This document shows, in pieces, positions 21,399-36,755 of a stretch of DNA of 64,000 bases. This stretch comes from Streptomyces sp. NBC_01454 (GTDB taxonomy: Bacteria; Actinomycetota; Actinomycetes; Streptomycetales; Streptomycetaceae). The position numbers and the translations under genes are program-made. The stretch is taken from contig NZ_CP109460.1 in the NCBI RefSeq assembly GCF_036227565.1, positions 6,882,001 to 6,946,000 on the forward strand, written 5' to 3'. Under the pieces are notes generated by a model, which made no database searches, was not told where the DNA came from, and worked only from the letters and a program-made list of their open reading frames with translations. Position 1 is the stretch's first letter. Every line of letters starts with the position of its first letter.

Positions 21399-22579
21399 TT
21401 GAGCAGGTTGCGCTGGCTGACGGCGGGGGAGTCGCACGGCCCCGCACTCGTGGCGACGCTGGAGGGCCTTCCGGCCGGGGTCCCGATCACCACGGAGCTG
21501 GTGGCGGACGCACTGGCGAGGCGCCGGCTCGGCTACGGCCGCGGTGCGCGGATGAAGTTCGAGCAGGACGAGGTCACGTTCCTGGGTGGGGTGCGGCACG
21601 GTCTGTCGCTGGGCTCGCCGGTGGCCGTGATGGTCGGCAACACCGAGTGGCCCAAGTGGGAGCAGGTGATGGCGGCCGACCCGGTGGACCAGGAAGTGCT
21701 GGACGCACTGGCCCGTAACGCGCCGCTGACCCGCCCCCGCCCCGGCCACGCCGACCTCGCCGGCATGCAGAAGTACGGCTTCGACGAGGCCCGTCCGGTC
21801 CTGGAGCGCGCCTCCGCCCGCGAGACCGCCGCCCGGGTCGCCCTGGGCGCGGTCGCCCGGTCCTTCCTCAAGGAGACGGCCGGCATCGAGATCGTCTCGC
21901 ATGTCGTGGAGCTGGCCGCCGCCAAGGCCCCGTACGGGGTCCTCCCCAAGCCCTCCGACGTCGAGAAGCTGGACGCCGACCCGGTGCGCTGCCTGGACGC
22001 GGACGCGAGCAAGGCGATGATCGCCGAGATCGACCAGGCCCACAAGGACGGCGACACCCTCGGCGGTGTGGTCGAGGTGCTGGCCTACGGCGTGCCCGTG
22101 GGGCTCGGCTCGCACGTCCACTGGGACCGGCGACTGGACGCCCGGCTGGCCGCGGCCCTCATGGGCATCCAGGCGATCAAGGGCGTCGAGGTCGGCGACG
22201 GCTTCGACCTGGCACGCGTGCCGGGCTCGAAGGCCCACGACGAGATCGTCTCCACCGACGACGGGATCAGGCGCAGCACGGGCCGCTCCGGCGGCACCGA
22301 GGGCGGGCTGACCACCGGCGAGCTGCTGCGGGTGCGCGCCGCGATGAAGCCGATCGCGACGGTGCCGCGAGCGCTGGCGACCATCGATGTGAGCACCGGC
22401 GAGGCGACCAAGGCACACCACCAGCGCTCGGACGTCTGCGCCGTGCCGGCCGCCGGCATCGTCGCCGAGGCCATGGTGGCGCTCGTGCTGGCGGACGCGG
22501 TACTGGAGAAGTTCGGCGGCGACAGCGTGCCCGAGACCCGCCGCAACGTGCGCAGCTTCCTCGACAACCTGGCGATCAA

Positions 22580-22583
<4 letters not shown>
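21399..22583 (+). CDS. aroC: Chorismate synthase
   Basis: Converts EPSP to chorismate using reduced FMN. The 394-residue product has the family signatures [14 protein letters not shown] (N-terminus), [30 protein letters not shown] and GGLTTGE. The TTG at 21399 is the start ([15 protein letters not shown]) because GAGGAG lies 6 nt upstream. Its TGA overlaps the GTG of aroK by 4 bases, so aroC-aroK-aroB form a tight unit. Confidence 0.97.
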
Positions 22584-24225
<1,642 letters not shown>

Positions 24226-24232
24226 GCCGTCC

Positions 24233-24266
24233 GCCCCGGCGCGCCCGTACGGCACCGCGCCGGGGC
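24233..24266 (+). terminator. Terminator after aroB
   Basis: An 11-bp perfect stem (GCCCCGGCGCG at 24233-24243 with 24256-24266) encloses a 12-nt loop that itself contains CCGTACGG. Confidence 0.8.
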
Positions 24267-24721
24267 CCGGCTCCGGCCGCTCGGGCCCGCGTCCCGCTCC
24301 CGTCGTCCCCACCCCGGTGCCTCCCGCACTCCGGGTACGGCCCACGGGAGGCACCCCCCGGCTGACGGCGGCGCCCCCGCGTCCCGTACGCGACGAACCG
24401 GGCGCCAGGCATCCCGGCGCCCTGCCTCCTCCTGCTCCGTGCGCCGTCCGGCCGCACATCTGACGCGCCACCAGGGCACTTCCGTCCTGTCCCGGCCGTT
24501 CATGTGCTGAGCGCCGGGGCAGGGATCTCTCCTGTTCCCGGGCCCGGGAGGGTACGGTTCGCAGCAGCACCACCCACACCGAGCTGTGGGGCACAACGGC
24601 CCCTCCGCGCCGGTGGGTTACCGCACAGCGCACGGGCAGCTGAGCCCGGCGCCGGGGCATCACCGGCGTGCGCCGGGGGAGCCACGCACCACATCGACCG
24701 CACGAGACGGAGAGCCACCGG
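24267..24721. other. Intergenic region aroB to proline-rich P-loop gene
   Basis: About 455 bp without a convincing gene; frames that run through it have Arg/Pro/Ala-rich shadow composition and no supported starts. The promoter of the next gene should lie here. GGGTACGGTT near 24549-24558 contains a possible -10 (TACGGT) but I see no matching -35. Confidence 0.4.
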
Positions 24722-25591
24722 ATGCACTACGCAGTGGGGGCTCCGCTGCCGCCGCCCCACGGGCAGGCATCAGGACCCGGGGCCGCCATGCACTGGACGC
24801 CCCACCCGGGGCAGCCCACCCCGCCCCCCTCGTCGCCGGCCCCCGCGGCTCCGCCTCCGCCCGTGCAGCAGCCCGCCCCGCAGCAGGGCTGGCACCCTCC
24901 CGCGCCCCAACAGTCCGCGCCCCCCGTGCCCCCCGCGCCCGGCAACGACGTCACCGGTCAGATCCGGCTGCCCCCGGGCGCCCCGGTGCCCCTGCCCAGC
25001 CCGCCCGCCGACACCGCCGCCCCGGACGCCACCCACACGGCCGTCGCGGTGCTCCTCATCGGCCCGGCCGGAGCCGGCAAGACCAGCGTCGCGCGCCACT
25101 GGGCCGACACCCGGCGGGTGCCGACCGCTCACATCAGCCTCGACGACGTCCGTGAATGGGTCCGTGCCGGCTTCGCCGACCCGCAGGCCGGCTGGAACGA
25201 CCACTCCGAGGCGCAATACCGCCTCGCCCGCCGCACCTGCGGCTTCGCGGCCCGCAACTTCCTCGCCAACGGCATCTCCTGCATCCTCGACGACGCCGTC
25301 TTCCCCGACCGGCCGGTCGTCGGCCTCGGCGGCTGGAAGCGGCATGTGGGCCCCGGCCTGCTGCCGGTCGTGCTGCTGCCCGGTCTGGAGATCGTCCTGG
25401 AGCGCAACGCCCGGCGCAGCGGCAACCGCCGGCTGTCCGACGAAGAGGTGGCCCGGATCCACGGGCGGATGGCCGGCTGGTACGGCTCGGGACTGCCGAT
25501 CATCGACAACTCCCAGCACGATGTCGCCACGACGGTACGGGTCCTGGACGACGTCGTGGCCCGCAGCATCGCCAGTCCGCCCACCTGGTAG
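24722..25591 (+). CDS. Proline-rich protein with C-terminal AAA/zeta-toxin-like P-loop kinase domain
   Basis: A 289-residue protein. Residues 1-105 are Pro/Gln/His-rich and low complexity. From about 107 a P-loop NTPase begins: Walker A GPAGAGKT (114-121), then LDDVREWVRAG with the acidic pair typical of zeta-toxin or chloramphenicol-phosphotransferase-like kinases, and a lid-like RNARRSGNRRL. The substrate is unknown. ATG 24722 has GGAGAG 7 nt upstream. It lies between aroB and the M24 homologue, a position I recall as conserved in Streptomyces. No partner antitoxin is beside it, so a toxin role is not suggested. Confidence 0.75.
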   Translation: MHYAVGAPLPPPHGQASGPGAAMHWTPHPGQPTPPPSSPAPAAPPPPVQQPAPQQGWHPPAPQQSAPPVPPAPGNDVTGQIRLPPGAPVPLPSPPADTAAPDATHTAVAVLLIGPAGAGKTSVARHWADTRRVPTAHISLDDVREWVRAGFADPQAGWNDHSEAQYRLARRTCGFAARNFLANGISCILDDAVFPDRPVVGLGGWKRHVGPGLLPVVLLPGLEIVLERNARRSGNRRLSDEEVARIHGRMAGWYGSGLPIIDNSQHDVATTVRVLDDVVARSIASPPTW

Positions 25592-25643
25592 CGGCCTTCC
25601 CCCGGGCGGCCCCGCTCGACCGGCCGCCTCGGGGAAGCCGCCG

Positions 25644-25649
25644 TACGCT
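25644..25649 (+). promoter_or_regulatory. -10 box for leaderless M24-homologue transcript
   Basis: TACGCT is followed by 6 nt and the ATG at 25656, and no ribosome-binding site is present; transcription would start at the ATG. Confidence 0.55.
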
Positions 25650-25655
25650 CGTGAT

Positions 25656-26762
25656 ATGTCCGAGTTGTACGCGGTCCGACGCATGCAGCTGCGCGACCGC
25701 GTAGCCGGGGCCGGAAGTGCCGCCGCACTGATCTCGCGCCCCGCGAACGTCCGCTATCTCACCGGCTGCGCCCCGTCCGGCGCCGCGCTGCTGCTGGGCC
25801 CGGCCGTCGATGTGCTGCTCTGCGGCAGGCAGCTGAGCGGGGATCCCGCCGAGGGGCGGCCGGCCGAGGACGTACGGGTGTCGGTCCTGCCGACGCGGGG
25901 CGGCGACCCGGTGGTGGCCGGCGCCGACCTGGCCGCGAAGGCCGGCGCGGACACCCTGGCCGTCGAGGAGCACCATCTGACCGTCACCCGCCACCGGGCG
26001 CTCTCCCAGGTCGCGCCCCGGCTGCGGCTGACCGACCTGGCATGCGCGGTCGAGGCACAGCGGCTGGTGAAGGACGACGACGAGATCTCCTGCCTGCGGA
26101 TCGCCGCCGAGATCGCCGACCAGGCTCTGGGGGAGCTGCTCGAATCCATTCTGGTCGGCCGCACCGAGCGGCATCTCGCGCTGGAACTGGAGCGCCGGCT
26201 GGTCGACCACGGCGCGGACGGCCCGGCCTTCCCCACCTCCGTGGCGACCGGGCAGAACGCCGGCCGCCCCGGACATCTGCCCACCGACCGACGGGTCGAG
26301 GAGGGTGACTTCCTCAGTGTCTGTCTGGGCGCCAACTACCGCGGCTACCGCTGCGAGATCGGCCGCACCTTCGTCATCGGCACCACGCCCGCGGACTGGC
26401 AGATCGAGCTGTACGATCTCGTTTTCGCAGCCCAGCGGGCCGGGCGGGAGGCGCTGGCACCGGGTGTGGAGTGCCGCGAGGTGGACCGGGTGACCCGCCA
26501 CGTACTCGATGCGGCGGGGTACGGCGAGCGCCTCGGACCGTGGACCGGGCACGGTGTGGGACTCGAAATCGACGAGGACCCTCAGTTGTCCCCTGCCGCC
26601 ATGGGTAAACTGGACGCTTGCGTGCCGGTCACCGTCGAACCGGGGGTTCACCTCCCGGGCCGAGGGGGTGTCCGGATCGACGACACACTCGTCGTCCGCC
26701 CCGAGGCGGACGGCGGGCCCGAGCTACTCACGATCACGACCAAGGAGCTGCTCGCACTCTGA
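25656..26762 (+). CDS. M24 family aminopeptidase P/prolidase homologue with altered metal ligands
   Basis: A 368-residue protein with an N-terminal creatinase/prolidase-N domain (about 1-135) and the M24 pita-bread fold. In active M24 enzymes five ligands (Asp, Asp, His, Glu, Glu) hold two metals. Here the first Asp is C223 (LSVCLGANYRGY), the second is E234 (RCEIGRTF), the His is kept (H299 in GHGVG), the next Glu is kept (E328 in VEPGVH), and the last is D342 (VRIDDT). The second conserved His (usually in EIHE) is D306. It may have lost or changed peptidase activity. It precedes efp, as Xaa-Pro peptidase genes often do. Confidence 0.85.
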   Translation: MSELYAVRRMQLRDRVAGAGSAAALISRPANVRYLTGCAPSGAALLLGPAVDVLLCGRQLSGDPAEGRPAEDVRVSVLPTRGGDPVVAGADLAAKAGADTLAVEEHHLTVTRHRALSQVAPRLRLTDLACAVEAQRLVKDDDEISCLRIAAEIADQALGELLESILVGRTERHLALELERRLVDHGADGPAFPTSVATGQNAGRPGHLPTDRRVEEGDFLSVCLGANYRGYRCEIGRTFVIGTTPADWQIELYDLVFAAQRAGREALAPGVECREVDRVTRHVLDAAGYGERLGPWTGHGVGLEIDEDPQLSPAAMGKLDACVPVTVEPGVHLPGRGGVRIDDTLVVRPEADGGPELLTITTKELLAL

Positions 26763-26828
26763 ACCGCAGGGTTCGGGGCTGCGCCGCTCCGGGGTCCCAC
26801 CACCTGCAGTCCAGGAGATTCCGCAACC

Positions 26829-27395
26829 GTGGCATCCACGAACGACCTCAAGAACGGCATGGTGCTCAAGCTCGACGGCGGCCAGCTCTGGTCCGTCGTC
26901 GAGTTCCAGCACGTCAAGCCCGGCAAGGGCCCGGCCTTCGTCCGCACCAAGCTCAAGAACGTGCTGTCCGGCAAGGTGGTGGACAAGACCTTCAATGCCG
27001 GTGTGAAGGTGGAGACGGCCACCGTCGACAAGCGCGGGATGCAGTTCTCGTACATGGACGGCGACTACTTCGTCTTCATGGACATGGACACCTACGACCA
27101 GCTGCACGTCGACCGCAAGGCCGTCGGCGACGCCGCCAACTACCTGATCGAGGGCTTCGAGGCCGTCGTGGCGCAGCACGAGGGCGAGGTGCTCTATGTC
27201 GAGCTGCCCGCCGCGGTCGAGCTGACCATCCAGCACACCGAGCCCGGCGTGCAGGGTGACCGCTCCACCGGCGGATCCAAGCCCGCCGAGCTGGAGACCG
27301 GCTACTCCATCCAGGTGCCGCTCTTCATCACGACCGGCGAGAAGATCAAGGTCGACACCCGCACGGGCGACTACCTCGGCCGGGTGAACAGCTAA
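26829..27395 (+). CDS. efp: Elongation factor P
   Basis: Relieves ribosome stalling at polyproline. The 188-residue, three-domain protein has the tip loop KPGKGPAF with Lys33. The KPGKGPA form with Pro after the lysine is the actinobacterial type described as active without lysine modification, and no EpmA/EpmB-like gene is visible here. The GTG start at 26829 gives [16 protein letters not shown] lies 7-8 nt upstream. It ends 2 nt before nusB, so the two are one unit. Confidence 0.97.
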   Translation: MASTNDLKNGMVLKLDGGQLWSVVEFQHVKPGKGPAFVRTKLKNVLSGKVVDKTFNAGVKVETATVDKRGMQFSYMDGDYFVFMDMDTYDQLHVDRKAVGDAANYLIEGFEAVVAQHEGEVLYVELPAAVELTIQHTEPGVQGDRSTGGSKPAELETGYSIQVPLFITTGEKIKVDTRTGDYLGRVNS

Positions 27396-27397
27396 CC

Positions 27398-27832
27398 GTG
27401 GCTGCCCGCAGCAAGGCCCGTAAGCGCGCCTTCCAGATACTCTTCGAGGCCGACCAGCGCGGTGCCGATGTGCAGTCCGTGCTCGCGGACTGGATGCGGC
27501 ACGCCCGGACCGACCCCCGGCAGCCGCCGGTGAACGAATACACCCTGCAGTTGGTCGAGGGGTACGCGGACCATGTCACCCGCATCGACGAGCTGATCTC
27601 CACCTACGCGGTCGACTGGGATCTCGACAGGATGCCGGCGGCCGACCGCAGCATCCTGCGTCTGGGCGCCTACGAGCTGCTCTGGGTGGACGACACCCCG
27701 GACGCGGTGGCACTCGACGAGGCCGTACAGCTCGCCAGGGAGTTCTCCACGGACGACTCCCCGGCCTTCGTCAACGGCCTTCTCGGCCGGCTCAAGGAGC
27801 TGAAGCCGAGCCTGCGCCGCGAGGAGCGGTAG
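27398..27832 (+). CDS. nusB: Transcription antitermination factor NusB
   Basis: Binds boxA RNA with S10 in rRNA antitermination. The 144-residue all-helical protein begins MAARSKARKRAFQILFEAD and shows DRSILRLGAYELLW and NGLLGRLKEL, typical of NusB. The GTG start lies 2 nt after the efp stop. A strong terminator follows, ending the efp-nusB unit. Confidence 0.95.
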   Translation: MAARSKARKRAFQILFEADQRGADVQSVLADWMRHARTDPRQPPVNEYTLQLVEGYADHVTRIDELISTYAVDWDLDRMPAADRSILRLGAYELLWVDDTPDAVALDEAVQLAREFSTDDSPAFVNGLLGRLKELKPSLRREER

Positions 27833-27852
27833 GAGGTCGGCAGAGCGTGTGA

Positions 27853-27888
27853 ACGGGCCCGGAGCGAAGGGATCTGCTCCGGGCCCGT
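27853..27888 (+). terminator. Terminator of efp-nusB
   Basis: A perfect 13-bp stem (ACGGGCCCGGAGC at 27853-27865 with 27876-27888) and a 10-nt loop GAAGGGATCT. Confidence 0.85.
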
Positions 27889-27975
27889 CGCATGCCCGCA
27901 GAACGCCGTCCGGGGCGCTCCGCGGGGGCACCGCGGGCGGCCGCTCCCGCCGTCCGGGCCCGCCGGAACGCGGAA

Positions 27976-28003
27976 CCGCCGCCCCGGAAGTCCGGAGCGG
28001 CGG
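27976..28003 (-). terminator. Likely terminator of bldD
   Basis: CCGCCGC (27976-27982) pairs with GCGGCGG (27997-28003), with a further CCGGA/TCCGG stem inside after one mismatch. It lies 26 bp beyond the bldD stop on the minus strand. Confidence 0.65.
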
Positions 28004-28028
28004 CACGTTTCTGCAGGTAGGAGGGGTA

Positions 28029-28529
28029 TCAGAGATCGTCGTGCTGCACGGCGCGGCGGGCGTCGGCGTCGAGCACGCCCCAGCTGATCAGCTGCTCGGT
28101 CAGGACCGAGGGCGACTGGTCGTAGATGACCGCAAGGGTGCGCAGGTCATCCTGGCGGATGGAGAGCACCTTGCCGTTGTAGTCACCGCGCTGGCTCTGG
28201 ATGGTGGCGGCGTAGCGCTGCAGCGGGCCGGCCTTCTCCTGCGGGACGTGGGCCAGGCGCTCCAGGTCGAGCACCAGCTTCGGCGGCGGCTCGGCCGCGC
28301 CGCCCGGTGTCGTACCCGGCAGCAGCTCCTGCACCGGAACGCCGTAGAAGTCCGCCAGTTCGGCGAGGCGCTGCACGGTCACGGCACGGTCGCCGCGCTC
28401 GTACGAACCCACGACCACGGCCTTCCAGCGGCCCTGGGACTTCTCCTCCACGCCGTGGAGGGAAAGGCCCTGCTGGGTGCGGATGGCGCGGAGTTTGGCC
28501 CCGAGTTGTTTGGCGTATTCGCTGGACAT
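28029..28529 (-). CDS. bldD: BldD, c-di-GMP-responsive developmental repressor
   Basis: Master repressor of sporulation genes in Streptomyces; dimerises around tetrameric c-di-GMP. The 166-residue product has an N-terminal Xre-type HTH (about 6-62, with KAVVVGSYERGDRAVTVQRLAELADFY split by the recognition helix) and a C-terminal domain carrying the c-di-GMP signature R114-G-D116 and R125-Q-D-D128 with eight residues between. The sequence and numbering correspond closely to the S. coelicolor protein as I remember it. A candidate BldD box overlaps the -10 of its own promoter, consistent with known autorepression. Confidence 0.97.
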   Translation of the reverse strand: MSSEYAKQLGAKLRAIRTQQGLSLHGVEEKSQGRWKAVVVGSYERGDRAVTVQRLAELADFYGVPVQELLPGTTPGGAAEPPPKLVLDLERLAHVPQEKAGPLQRYAATIQSQRGDYNGKVLSIRQDDLRTLAVIYDQSPSVLTEQLISWGVLDADARRAVQHDDL

Positions 28530-28575
28530 ATGGCTCCCCGGACGCTGTGTCGAAATGCGGCTCAGCCGCGGGCTG

Positions 28576-28590
28576 GTAACTCACTGTGAG
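28576..28590. promoter_or_regulatory. bldD: Candidate BldD box (autoregulation)
   Basis: GTAACTCACTGTGAG matches the BldD consensus nTnACnC(A/T)GnGTnAn at all but one fixed position. It sits in the imperfect palindrome TAACTCACTGTGAGGTTA (28577-28594), which reaches into the bldD -10. Confidence 0.7.
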
Positions 28591-28618
28591 GTTACGCAGC
28601 GTAATCTGACTTCGTCAA
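28589..28618 (-). promoter_or_regulatory. bldD: bldD promoter
   Basis: On the minus strand TTGACG (28618-28613) and TAACCT (28594-28589) are separated by 18 bp, giving a leader of about 50 nt before the ATG at 28529. Good match to a vegetative sigma-HrdB promoter. Confidence 0.75.
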
Positions 28619-28703
28619 GCGGAACGGGTCAGACCCTCACCCGTCAGGGGTGCCGGCGGGCGCCGGAAGGGGTCCTGCTAACCTGACTGCGTAATTCCGA
28701 CGT

Positions 28704-29339
<636 letters not shown>

Positions 29340-29430
29340 CGCACCGCGCGCGGACCCGGTGACCCCGGGCCCGCAGGCATGCCCGCTCGACGGATACCCG
29401 TACACCTCCTTCACCCACGGAGCACACCGG

Positions 29431-30408
29431 ATGAAGCGTCACCTCATCTCGGCCGCCGACCTCACGCGCGACGACGCCGTCCTGATCCTCGACACCGCCG
29501 AGGAGATGGCCCGGGTCGCCGACCGGCCGATCAAGAAACTTCCCACCCTGCGCGGACGCACGGTCTGCAACCTCTTCTTCGAGGACTCGACCCGGACCCG
29601 GATCTCGTTCGAGGCCGCCGAGAAGCGGCTCTCCGCCGACGTGATCAACTTCGCCGCCAAGGGGTCCAGCGTCTCCAAGGGCGAGTCGCTCAAGGACACC
29701 GCCCAGACCCTGGAGGCGATGGGCGTCGACGCCGTCGTCATCCGGCACGGTGCCTCCGGCGCGCCCTACCGGCTCGCCACCTCCGGCTGGATCGACGCCC
29801 CGGTCATCAACGCCGGCGACGGCACCCACCAGCACCCCACCCAGGCCCTGCTCGACGCCTTCACCATGCGGCGCCGGCTCATCGGCCCGGACGCCGGGCT
29901 CGGCCAGGACCTCGGCGGCAAGCGCATCACCCTGGTCGGCGACGTGCTGCACAGCCGCGTCGCCCGCTCCAACGTCGACCTGCTGCACACCCTCGGCGCC
30001 GAGGTCACCCTGGTCGCGCCGCCCACGCTGGTGCCGGTCGGCGTCGAGCACTGGCCCTGCGAGGTGTCCTACGACCTCGACAGCGTGCTGCCGAAGTCCG
30101 ACGCCGTGATGATGCTGCGGGTGCAGCGCGAGCGCATGAACGCCGCCTTCTTCCCGACCGAGCGCGAGTACTCGCGCCGCTACGGCCTGGACGGCCAGCG
30201 GATGGCCCGGATGCCCGGGCACGCCCTGGTGATGCACCCCGGCCCGATGGTCCGCGGCATGGAGATCACCGCCGAGGTCGCCGACTCCGCGCGCTGCACG
30301 GCCGTCGAGCAGGTGACCAACGGGGTATCCGTCCGGATGGCCGTCCTGTACCTGCTTCTGGGCGGCAACGAGCCCGCCGTGACCCACCCCCGTACCGAGG
30401 AGAAGTAA
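29431..30408 (+). CDS. pyrB: Aspartate carbamoyltransferase catalytic subunit
   Basis: Joins carbamoyl phosphate and aspartate. The 325-residue protein has the carbamoyl-phosphate site [13 protein letters not shown], the [11 protein letters not shown] segment, and the aspartate-loop MVRGMEI region (PGPMVRG). ATG 29431 ([11 protein letters not shown]) is used; the frame is open to 29359 but that region lacks similarity. No pyrI regulatory subunit gene is present, as usual for actinobacteria. pyrC follows after 4 bp. Confidence 0.97.
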   Translation: MKRHLISAADLTRDDAVLILDTAEEMARVADRPIKKLPTLRGRTVCNLFFEDSTRTRISFEAAEKRLSADVINFAAKGSSVSKGESLKDTAQTLEAMGVDAVVIRHGASGAPYRLATSGWIDAPVINAGDGTHQHPTQALLDAFTMRRRLIGPDAGLGQDLGGKRITLVGDVLHSRVARSNVDLLHTLGAEVTLVAPPTLVPVGVEHWPCEVSYDLDSVLPKSDAVMMLRVQRERMNAAFFPTEREYSRRYGLDGQRMARMPGHALVMHPGPMVRGMEITAEVADSARCTAVEQVTNGVSVRMAVLYLLLGGNEPAVTHPRTEEK

Positions 30409-30412
30409 GACC

Positions 30413-31699
30413 ATGAGCAAGATTCTGATCCGCGGTGCGCAGGTGCTCGGCGGCGAGCCGCAGGACGTCCTGATCGACGGGGAGCTGATCGAGGCCGTGG
30501 GCACGGACCTGCCGGCCGACGGGGCCCAGGTCATCGAGGCCGGCGGGCAGGTGCTGCTGCCCGGCCTGGTCGATCTGCACACCCATCTGCGGGAGCCCGG
30601 GCGGGAGGACTCCGAGACGGTCCTGACCGGCACCCGGGCCGCGGCGAGCGGCGGCTACACCGCCGTGTTCGCCATGGCCAACACCTTCCCGGTCGCCGAC
30701 ACTGCCGGCGTCGTCGAGCAGGTCTACCGCCTCGGCCGGGAGCACGGCTACTGCGATGTGCAGCCCATCGGCGCCGTGACGGTCGGCCTGGACGGCAAGA
30801 AGCTCGCCGAGCTGGGCGCCATGCACGAGTCCGCCGCCGGGGTCACCGTCTTCTCCGACGACGGCAAGTGCGTCCACGACGCCGTGATCATGCGGCGCGC
30901 CCTGGAGTACGTGAAGGCGTTCGGCGGCGTCGTCGCCCAGCACGCCCAGGAGCCGCGGCTCACCGAAGGCGCCCAGATGAACGAGGGCGCCGTCTCGGCG
31001 GAGCTCGGGCTCGGCGGCTGGCCCGCCGTCGCCGAGGAGTCGGTCATCGCCCGGGACGTGCTGCTCGCCGAGCACGTGGGCTCCCGGGTGCACATCTGCC
31101 ACCTGTCGACCGCCGGCTCCGTCGAGATCGTGCGCTGGGCCAAGTCCCGCGGGATCGATGTGACGGCCGAGGTCACGCCGCACCACCTGCTCCTCACCGA
31201 CGAGATGGTGCGCACCTACAACCCCGTCTACAAGGTCAATCCGCCGCTGCGTACCGAGCGCGACGTCATGGCGCTGCGCGAGGCCCTCGCCGACGGCACC
31301 ATCGACATCGTCGCCACCGACCACGCCCCGCACCCGCACGAGGACAAGGACTGCGAGTGGGCCGCGGCCGCCATGGGCATGGTGGGCCTGGAGACCGCGC
31401 TGTCGGTCGTCCAGCGGACGATGGTGGAGACCGGACTGCTGGACTGGGCGGGCGTCGCGGACCGGATGTCGGTCAAGCCCGCGCAGATCGGCGGGGCCGC
31501 CGGCCACGGCCGCCCCGTCTCGGCCGGTGAACCCGCCAACCTCACCCTCGTCGATTCCGCTTACCGTGGAGAGGTGGACCCCGCGGGCTTCGCCTCCCGC
31601 AGCCGCAACACCCCCTACGAGGGCCGTGAGCTGCCGGGACGCGTCACCCACACCTTCCTGCGGGGCCGGGCAACGCTCGTCGACGGGAAGCTGGCGTGA
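30413..31699 (+). CDS. pyrC: Dihydroorotase
   Basis: Cyclises carbamoyl aspartate to dihydroorotate. The 428-residue class I amidohydrolase has the zinc motif [10 protein letters not shown] (about 51-60), [10 protein letters not shown] and [13 protein letters not shown]. The stop overlaps the GTG of the next gene by four bases (GTGA). Confidence 0.97.
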   Translation: MSKILIRGAQVLGGEPQDVLIDGELIEAVGTDLPADGAQVIEAGGQVLLPGLVDLHTHLREPGREDSETVLTGTRAAASGGYTAVFAMANTFPVADTAGVVEQVYRLGREHGYCDVQPIGAVTVGLDGKKLAELGAMHESAAGVTVFSDDGKCVHDAVIMRRALEYVKAFGGVVAQHAQEPRLTEGAQMNEGAVSAELGLGGWPAVAEESVIARDVLLAEHVGSRVHICHLSTAGSVEIVRWAKSRGIDVTAEVTPHHLLLTDEMVRTYNPVYKVNPPLRTERDVMALREALADGTIDIVATDHAPHPHEDKDCEWAAAAMGMVGLETALSVVQRTMVETGLLDWAGVADRMSVKPAQIGGAAGHGRPVSAGEPANLTLVDSAYRGEVDPAGFASRSRNTPYEGRELPGRVTHTFLRGRATLVDGKLA

Positions 31700-32292
31700 C
31701 TCCATCACTGTTCCACCTGGCCGCGGCACAGCAGTCCGCACCGGTCACCGACTGGGCGGCACGGATCGGCTGGGTCGTCGGGCTGCTGGTCTTCGTGGTC
31801 TTCGTCTACTGGCTGATGCGCCAGGGCTGGAAGTGGCGCGGCACGCTCCAGGGCGATCTGCCCGAGCTGCCGGCCACCCCCGACGAGCCCGGAGAGCCGC
31901 GGCTGACGCTCAGCGGGCGCTACCACGGCTCCACCACCGCCGGGCAGTGGCTCGACCGCATCGTCGCGCACGGCCTGGGCACCCGCAGCCGCGTCGAGCT
32001 GACCCTCACCGACCAGGGCCTGGCGGTCGTGCGCCCCGGCGCCGTCGACTTCTTCGTGCCGACGGCCGCACTCCGCGGCGCCCGCCTGGACAAGGGCATC
32101 GCCGGCAAGGTCCTCACCGAGGGCGCGCTGCTCATCGTCACCTGGGAACACGGCGGCAAGCAGCTCGACTCGGGCTTCCGCTCCGACCGGGCCGCCGAGC
32201 ACGCCGCCTGGGTCGAGGCCCTCACCACGCTGAGCACCACCCCGCACACCACCCGCACCACCGAGCACACCGAAACGGAAGGCGCACGATGA
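31696..32292 (+). CDS. PH-like domain membrane protein of the pyr operon
   Basis: A 198-residue protein with one membrane segment (about 24-41, [18 protein letters not shown]) and a soluble domain with the beta-rich pattern of the bacterial PH-like fold ([37 protein letters not shown]). Its function is unknown. It is embedded between pyrC and carA by 4-bp overlaps on both sides, so it is made with the pyrimidine enzymes; the position is conserved in actinobacteria. It might scaffold pathway enzymes at the membrane, but that is a guess. Confidence 0.8.
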   Translation: MTPSLFHLAAAQQSAPVTDWAARIGWVVGLLVFVVFVYWLMRQGWKWRGTLQGDLPELPATPDEPGEPRLTLSGRYHGSTTAGQWLDRIVAHGLGTRSRVELTLTDQGLAVVRPGAVDFFVPTAALRGARLDKGIAGKVLTEGALLIVTWEHGGKQLDSGFRSDRAAEHAAWVEALTTLSTTPHTTRTTEHTETEGAR

Positions 32293-33435
32293 CGACCTCC
32301 ACCAGGGGTTCCGCCCACGGCACAAGGGGGCTCCCCGCCGTACTCGTCCTGGAGGACGGCCGCAGCTTCCGCGGCCGCGCCTACGGGGCCGTGGGGGAGA
32401 CCTTCGGCGAAGCGGTGTTCTCCACCGGCATGACCGGCTACCAGGAGACGCTGACCGACCCCTCGTACCACCGTCAGGTCGTCGTGATGACCGCTCCGCA
32501 CATCGGCAACACCGGGGTGAACGACGAGGACCCCGAGTCGCAGCGGATCTGGGTCGCGGGCTACGTCGTCCGCGACCCCGCCCGCATCCCGTCCAACTGG
32601 CGCTCGGTGCGCTCCCTGGACGACGAGCTGATCGCGCAGGGTGTGGTGGGGATCAGCGGCATCGACACCCGCGCCCTGACCCGCCACCTGCGCGAGCGCG
32701 GCGCGATGCGGGTCGGCATCTTCTCCGGCGAGGCACTGCCCGACGAGGGCACGATGCTGGCCAAGGTGCGCCAGGCCCCCGAGATGGCCGGCGCCGACCT
32801 GTCCACGCAGGTCGCCACCAAGGAGTCCTACGTCGTCCCGGCGATCGGCACGAAGAGGTTCACGGTCGCCGCGATCGATCTGGGGATCAAGGGCATGACG
32901 CCGCACCGGATGGCGGAGCGTGGCATCGAGGTGCACGTCCTGCCGGCCACCGCCACCGTCGAGGACGTCTACGCGGTGCATCCGGACGGGGTGTTCTTCT
33001 CCAACGGTCCCGGCGACCCGGCCACCGCCGACCACCCGGTCTCCGTGATGCGGGGTGTGCTGGAGCGGAAGACGCCGCTGTTCGGTATCTGCTTCGGCAA
33101 CCAGATCCTGGGCCGTGCGTTGGGTTTTGGGACGTTCAAGCTGAAGTACGGGCATCGGGGGATCAATCAGCCGGTGCAGGACCGTACGACGGGCAAGGTG
33201 GAGGTCACCGCGCACAATCACGGTTTCGCCGTCGACGCCCCGCTCGACAGGGTCTCCGAGACGCCCTTCGGCCGTGCCGAGGTCTCCCATGTCTGCTTGA
33301 ACGATGACGTGGTGGAGGGTCTGCACCTCCTTGACCAGCCGGCGTTCAGTGTTCAGTACCACCCCGAAGCCGCCGCGGGTCCGCATGACGCCGCGTACCT
33401 CTTCGACCGCTTCGTTTCCCTGATGGAGGGCCAGC

Positions 33436-33443
<8 letters not shown>
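32289..33443 (+). CDS. carA: Carbamoyl-phosphate synthase small subunit
   Basis: Glutaminase subunit feeding ammonia to CarB. The 384-residue protein has the N-terminal CPSase domain ([22 protein letters not shown]) and a class I glutamine amidotransferase domain with nucleophile Cys in [14 protein letters not shown] and the His/Glu pair in YHPEA. The usual GICLGHQ is GICFGNQ, the actinobacterial variant. The ATG overlaps the previous stop; its TAA overlaps the carB GTG. Confidence 0.96.
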
Positions 33444-36747
<3,304 letters not shown>

Positions 36748-36755
36748 CGGCAGGG

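Noticed and set aside
24722..25591. Toxin of a toxin-antitoxin pair
   Set aside because: The domain is zeta-toxin-like but there is no adjacent epsilon-like antitoxin and the gene sits in a conserved housekeeping order.
24504..25655. N-terminal extension of the M24 homologue
   Set aside because: The frame is open upstream but runs through the P-loop gene in another frame; the ATG at 25656 fits both the family start and a leaderless promoter.
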